Positions 58,891 to 60,000 of a stretch of DNA of 60,000 bases are shown one piece after another. Location of the stretch: positions 1,056,001 to 1,116,000 of the forward strand of contig OU612065.1 of assembly GCA_914767715.1 (NCBI GenBank). Direction: 5' to 3'. Made by a program: the position numbers and the translations under genes. Position 1 is the stretch's first letter. Each line of letters begins with the position of its first letter. The notes beneath the pieces were generated by a model. It did no database searches. It had not been told where the DNA came from and saw only the letters and a list, made by a program, of their open reading frames with translations. This DNA is from Membranipora membranacea (taxonomy: Eukaryota; Bryozoa; Gymnolaemata; Cheilostomatida; Membraniporidae).

Positions 58891-60000
58891 TCAGAGCAGT
58901 GTGGACCTGGGCGGCGATGAATGTCTCAAGTCTTCAAATGATCTCTCCAATGACATCAAGTCCTATCAATTACAAATTGTCATCTTGTTGTTACATAGAT
59001 TACAAAACATATTTTCACATAGTTGGTTACAAAATGAAAAGGATAGAAATCACAGTGATGGTCAGACTTGATATGACAATAATCACACCTTTGTTTGTGA
59101 GTTGAGTTGATGCTGTAGGTGATTGACTTCATGTAACTTCTGACTGAGTAGTGACTGATTGCGTTGAGCTCTTTCCTCAGCCAGATGAGCTTTCAGCTCT
59201 GCAAGCTTCACTCTCTGCTCCATGGCATTGGAGGCCCCATCAAGCTAAAATTTCACAAAAAATAGATATAACGCAGGATTATTTAGGATACTGAAGCTCA
59301 ATGTGTAACTACCATGGCCTAAGGTTACTCAATAACAACCGCTGATAAAAATATCCATGCATCTAATCAGCCAGCAGTGAGCAAACCTCATTTGTATCTA
59401 CTGTGCACAGCGTGTAGTATGACCCGTGAGAGTTTGAACCTGTGAGAGCTTGATTTGGGATACAATACCTAATTAGGGATTTTTATGAATATAAGGTGCT
59501 AAAAAAGAGAACCGACAAGAAATACAAAGTACTTACAGTACTAGAGAGATCTGAAGTTGTGCGAGAGCTTGATTTACGGGTTGGGCTGCCATTCCTTAGC
59601 TGTTTAACTCGACTCTGTACACTTTTCCTTAGCTGAGGAGAGGCACCCAGATCATCGACAGACAGCGCGTCGGAATGATCTATTGTACCATTAGCCTACA
59701 TAATATTTATTTGTTAATCGCAATAGCATACAAAGTATATTTTTGAGAAATTTTTTTTTTTCAGTATTTTTCAGCAGTTAGGGTGGATAAGAATATACTT
59801 GAATTTTATGACATGAATAAACTACTCAATTTTAAAAGAGGCATACCATTGGCGCTGAATCCTTTAATGTGCGTCTGACGCTGTTATCAGCTATTTTCCT
59901 TTCCAGTCGGGTTAAATACCTGAAATTAGAGGCAAAGAATTTAAGATTTCTGCAGTAAAGCAACACAATACACATCACAGATATAAATAGAAATATACTC
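58891..60000 (-). CDS. Unidentified coiled-coil protein, C-terminal exons (5' part beyond window)
   Basis: Four in-phase exons: 59919-59847, 59695-59537, 59244-59089 and 58962-58891, the last ending in TGA at 58891-58893. The visible 152 residues run from YLTRLERKIADNSVRRTLKD through a Ser/Arg-rich part (GSPTRKSSSRTTSDLSST) to heptad-rich sequence (AMEQRVKLAELKAHLAEERA, LLSQKLHEVNHLQHQLNSQT). They end DLMSLERSFEDLRHSSPPRS followed by TLL. The final S-T-L-L fits a class I PDZ ligand pattern. The acceptor at 59920 shows that more exons lie past the right edge. I cannot name the family; cytoskeletal or centrosomal scaffold proteins have this look. Confidence 0.7.

Overview
The window is animal nuclear DNA, AT-rich and dense with introns. 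Every gene is split into short exons bounded by GT-AG introns, mostly 100-900 bp, and two genes encode animal-specific domain architectures (DOT1L, PTPN13). The compact introns, many minisatellites and fragments of non-LTR retrotransposons suggest an invertebrate metazoan. I cannot assign a phylum from the sequence alone.

Layout. (1) 1-20275, minus strand: a DOT1L-type histone H3K79 methyltransferase. It starts at 20275 and runs off the left edge. I traced 29 coding exons whose reading phases all match (8574 nt, 2858 codons so far). After the methyltransferase fold, a basic linker and a coiled coil comes a very long Ser/Thr-rich, RS-rich and Pro/Gln-rich tail. (2) 20276-20633: a short divergent promoter with a near-consensus ZNF143/Staf site. 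(3) 20634-23265, plus strand: a complete six-exon C1QBP/p32/MAM33 gene of 280 aa. (4) 24117-24654, minus: a two-exon gene for a 125-aa secreted, dibasic-cleaved, four-cysteine peptide precursor that I do not recognise. (5) 27618-27978, minus: a doubtful two-exon mini-gene. (6) 29696-55832, minus: a complete PTPN13 (FAP-1/PTP-BL) orthologue with 51 coding exons and 3428 aa. Its order is KIND, FERM, five PDZ domains, tyrosine phosphatase. (7) 58891-60000, minus: the 3' end of an unidentified coiled-coil protein whose 5' part lies beyond the right edge.

Other content: two non-LTR reverse transcriptase fragments in PTPN13 introns (one antisense, one sense), a long hairpin element at 56928-57048, a duplicated 155-bp element in two DOT1L introns, and several minisatellites. 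The most unusual minisatellite is a 19-bp array carrying 17 copies of the 5' splice site of a FERM exon.

The genes do not form one pathway. DOT1L (chromatin) and C1QBP (mitochondrial matrix) probably share a promoter. PTPN13 is a submembrane scaffold phosphatase. All gene models were built by hand from splice sites and phase continuity and lack transcript support.
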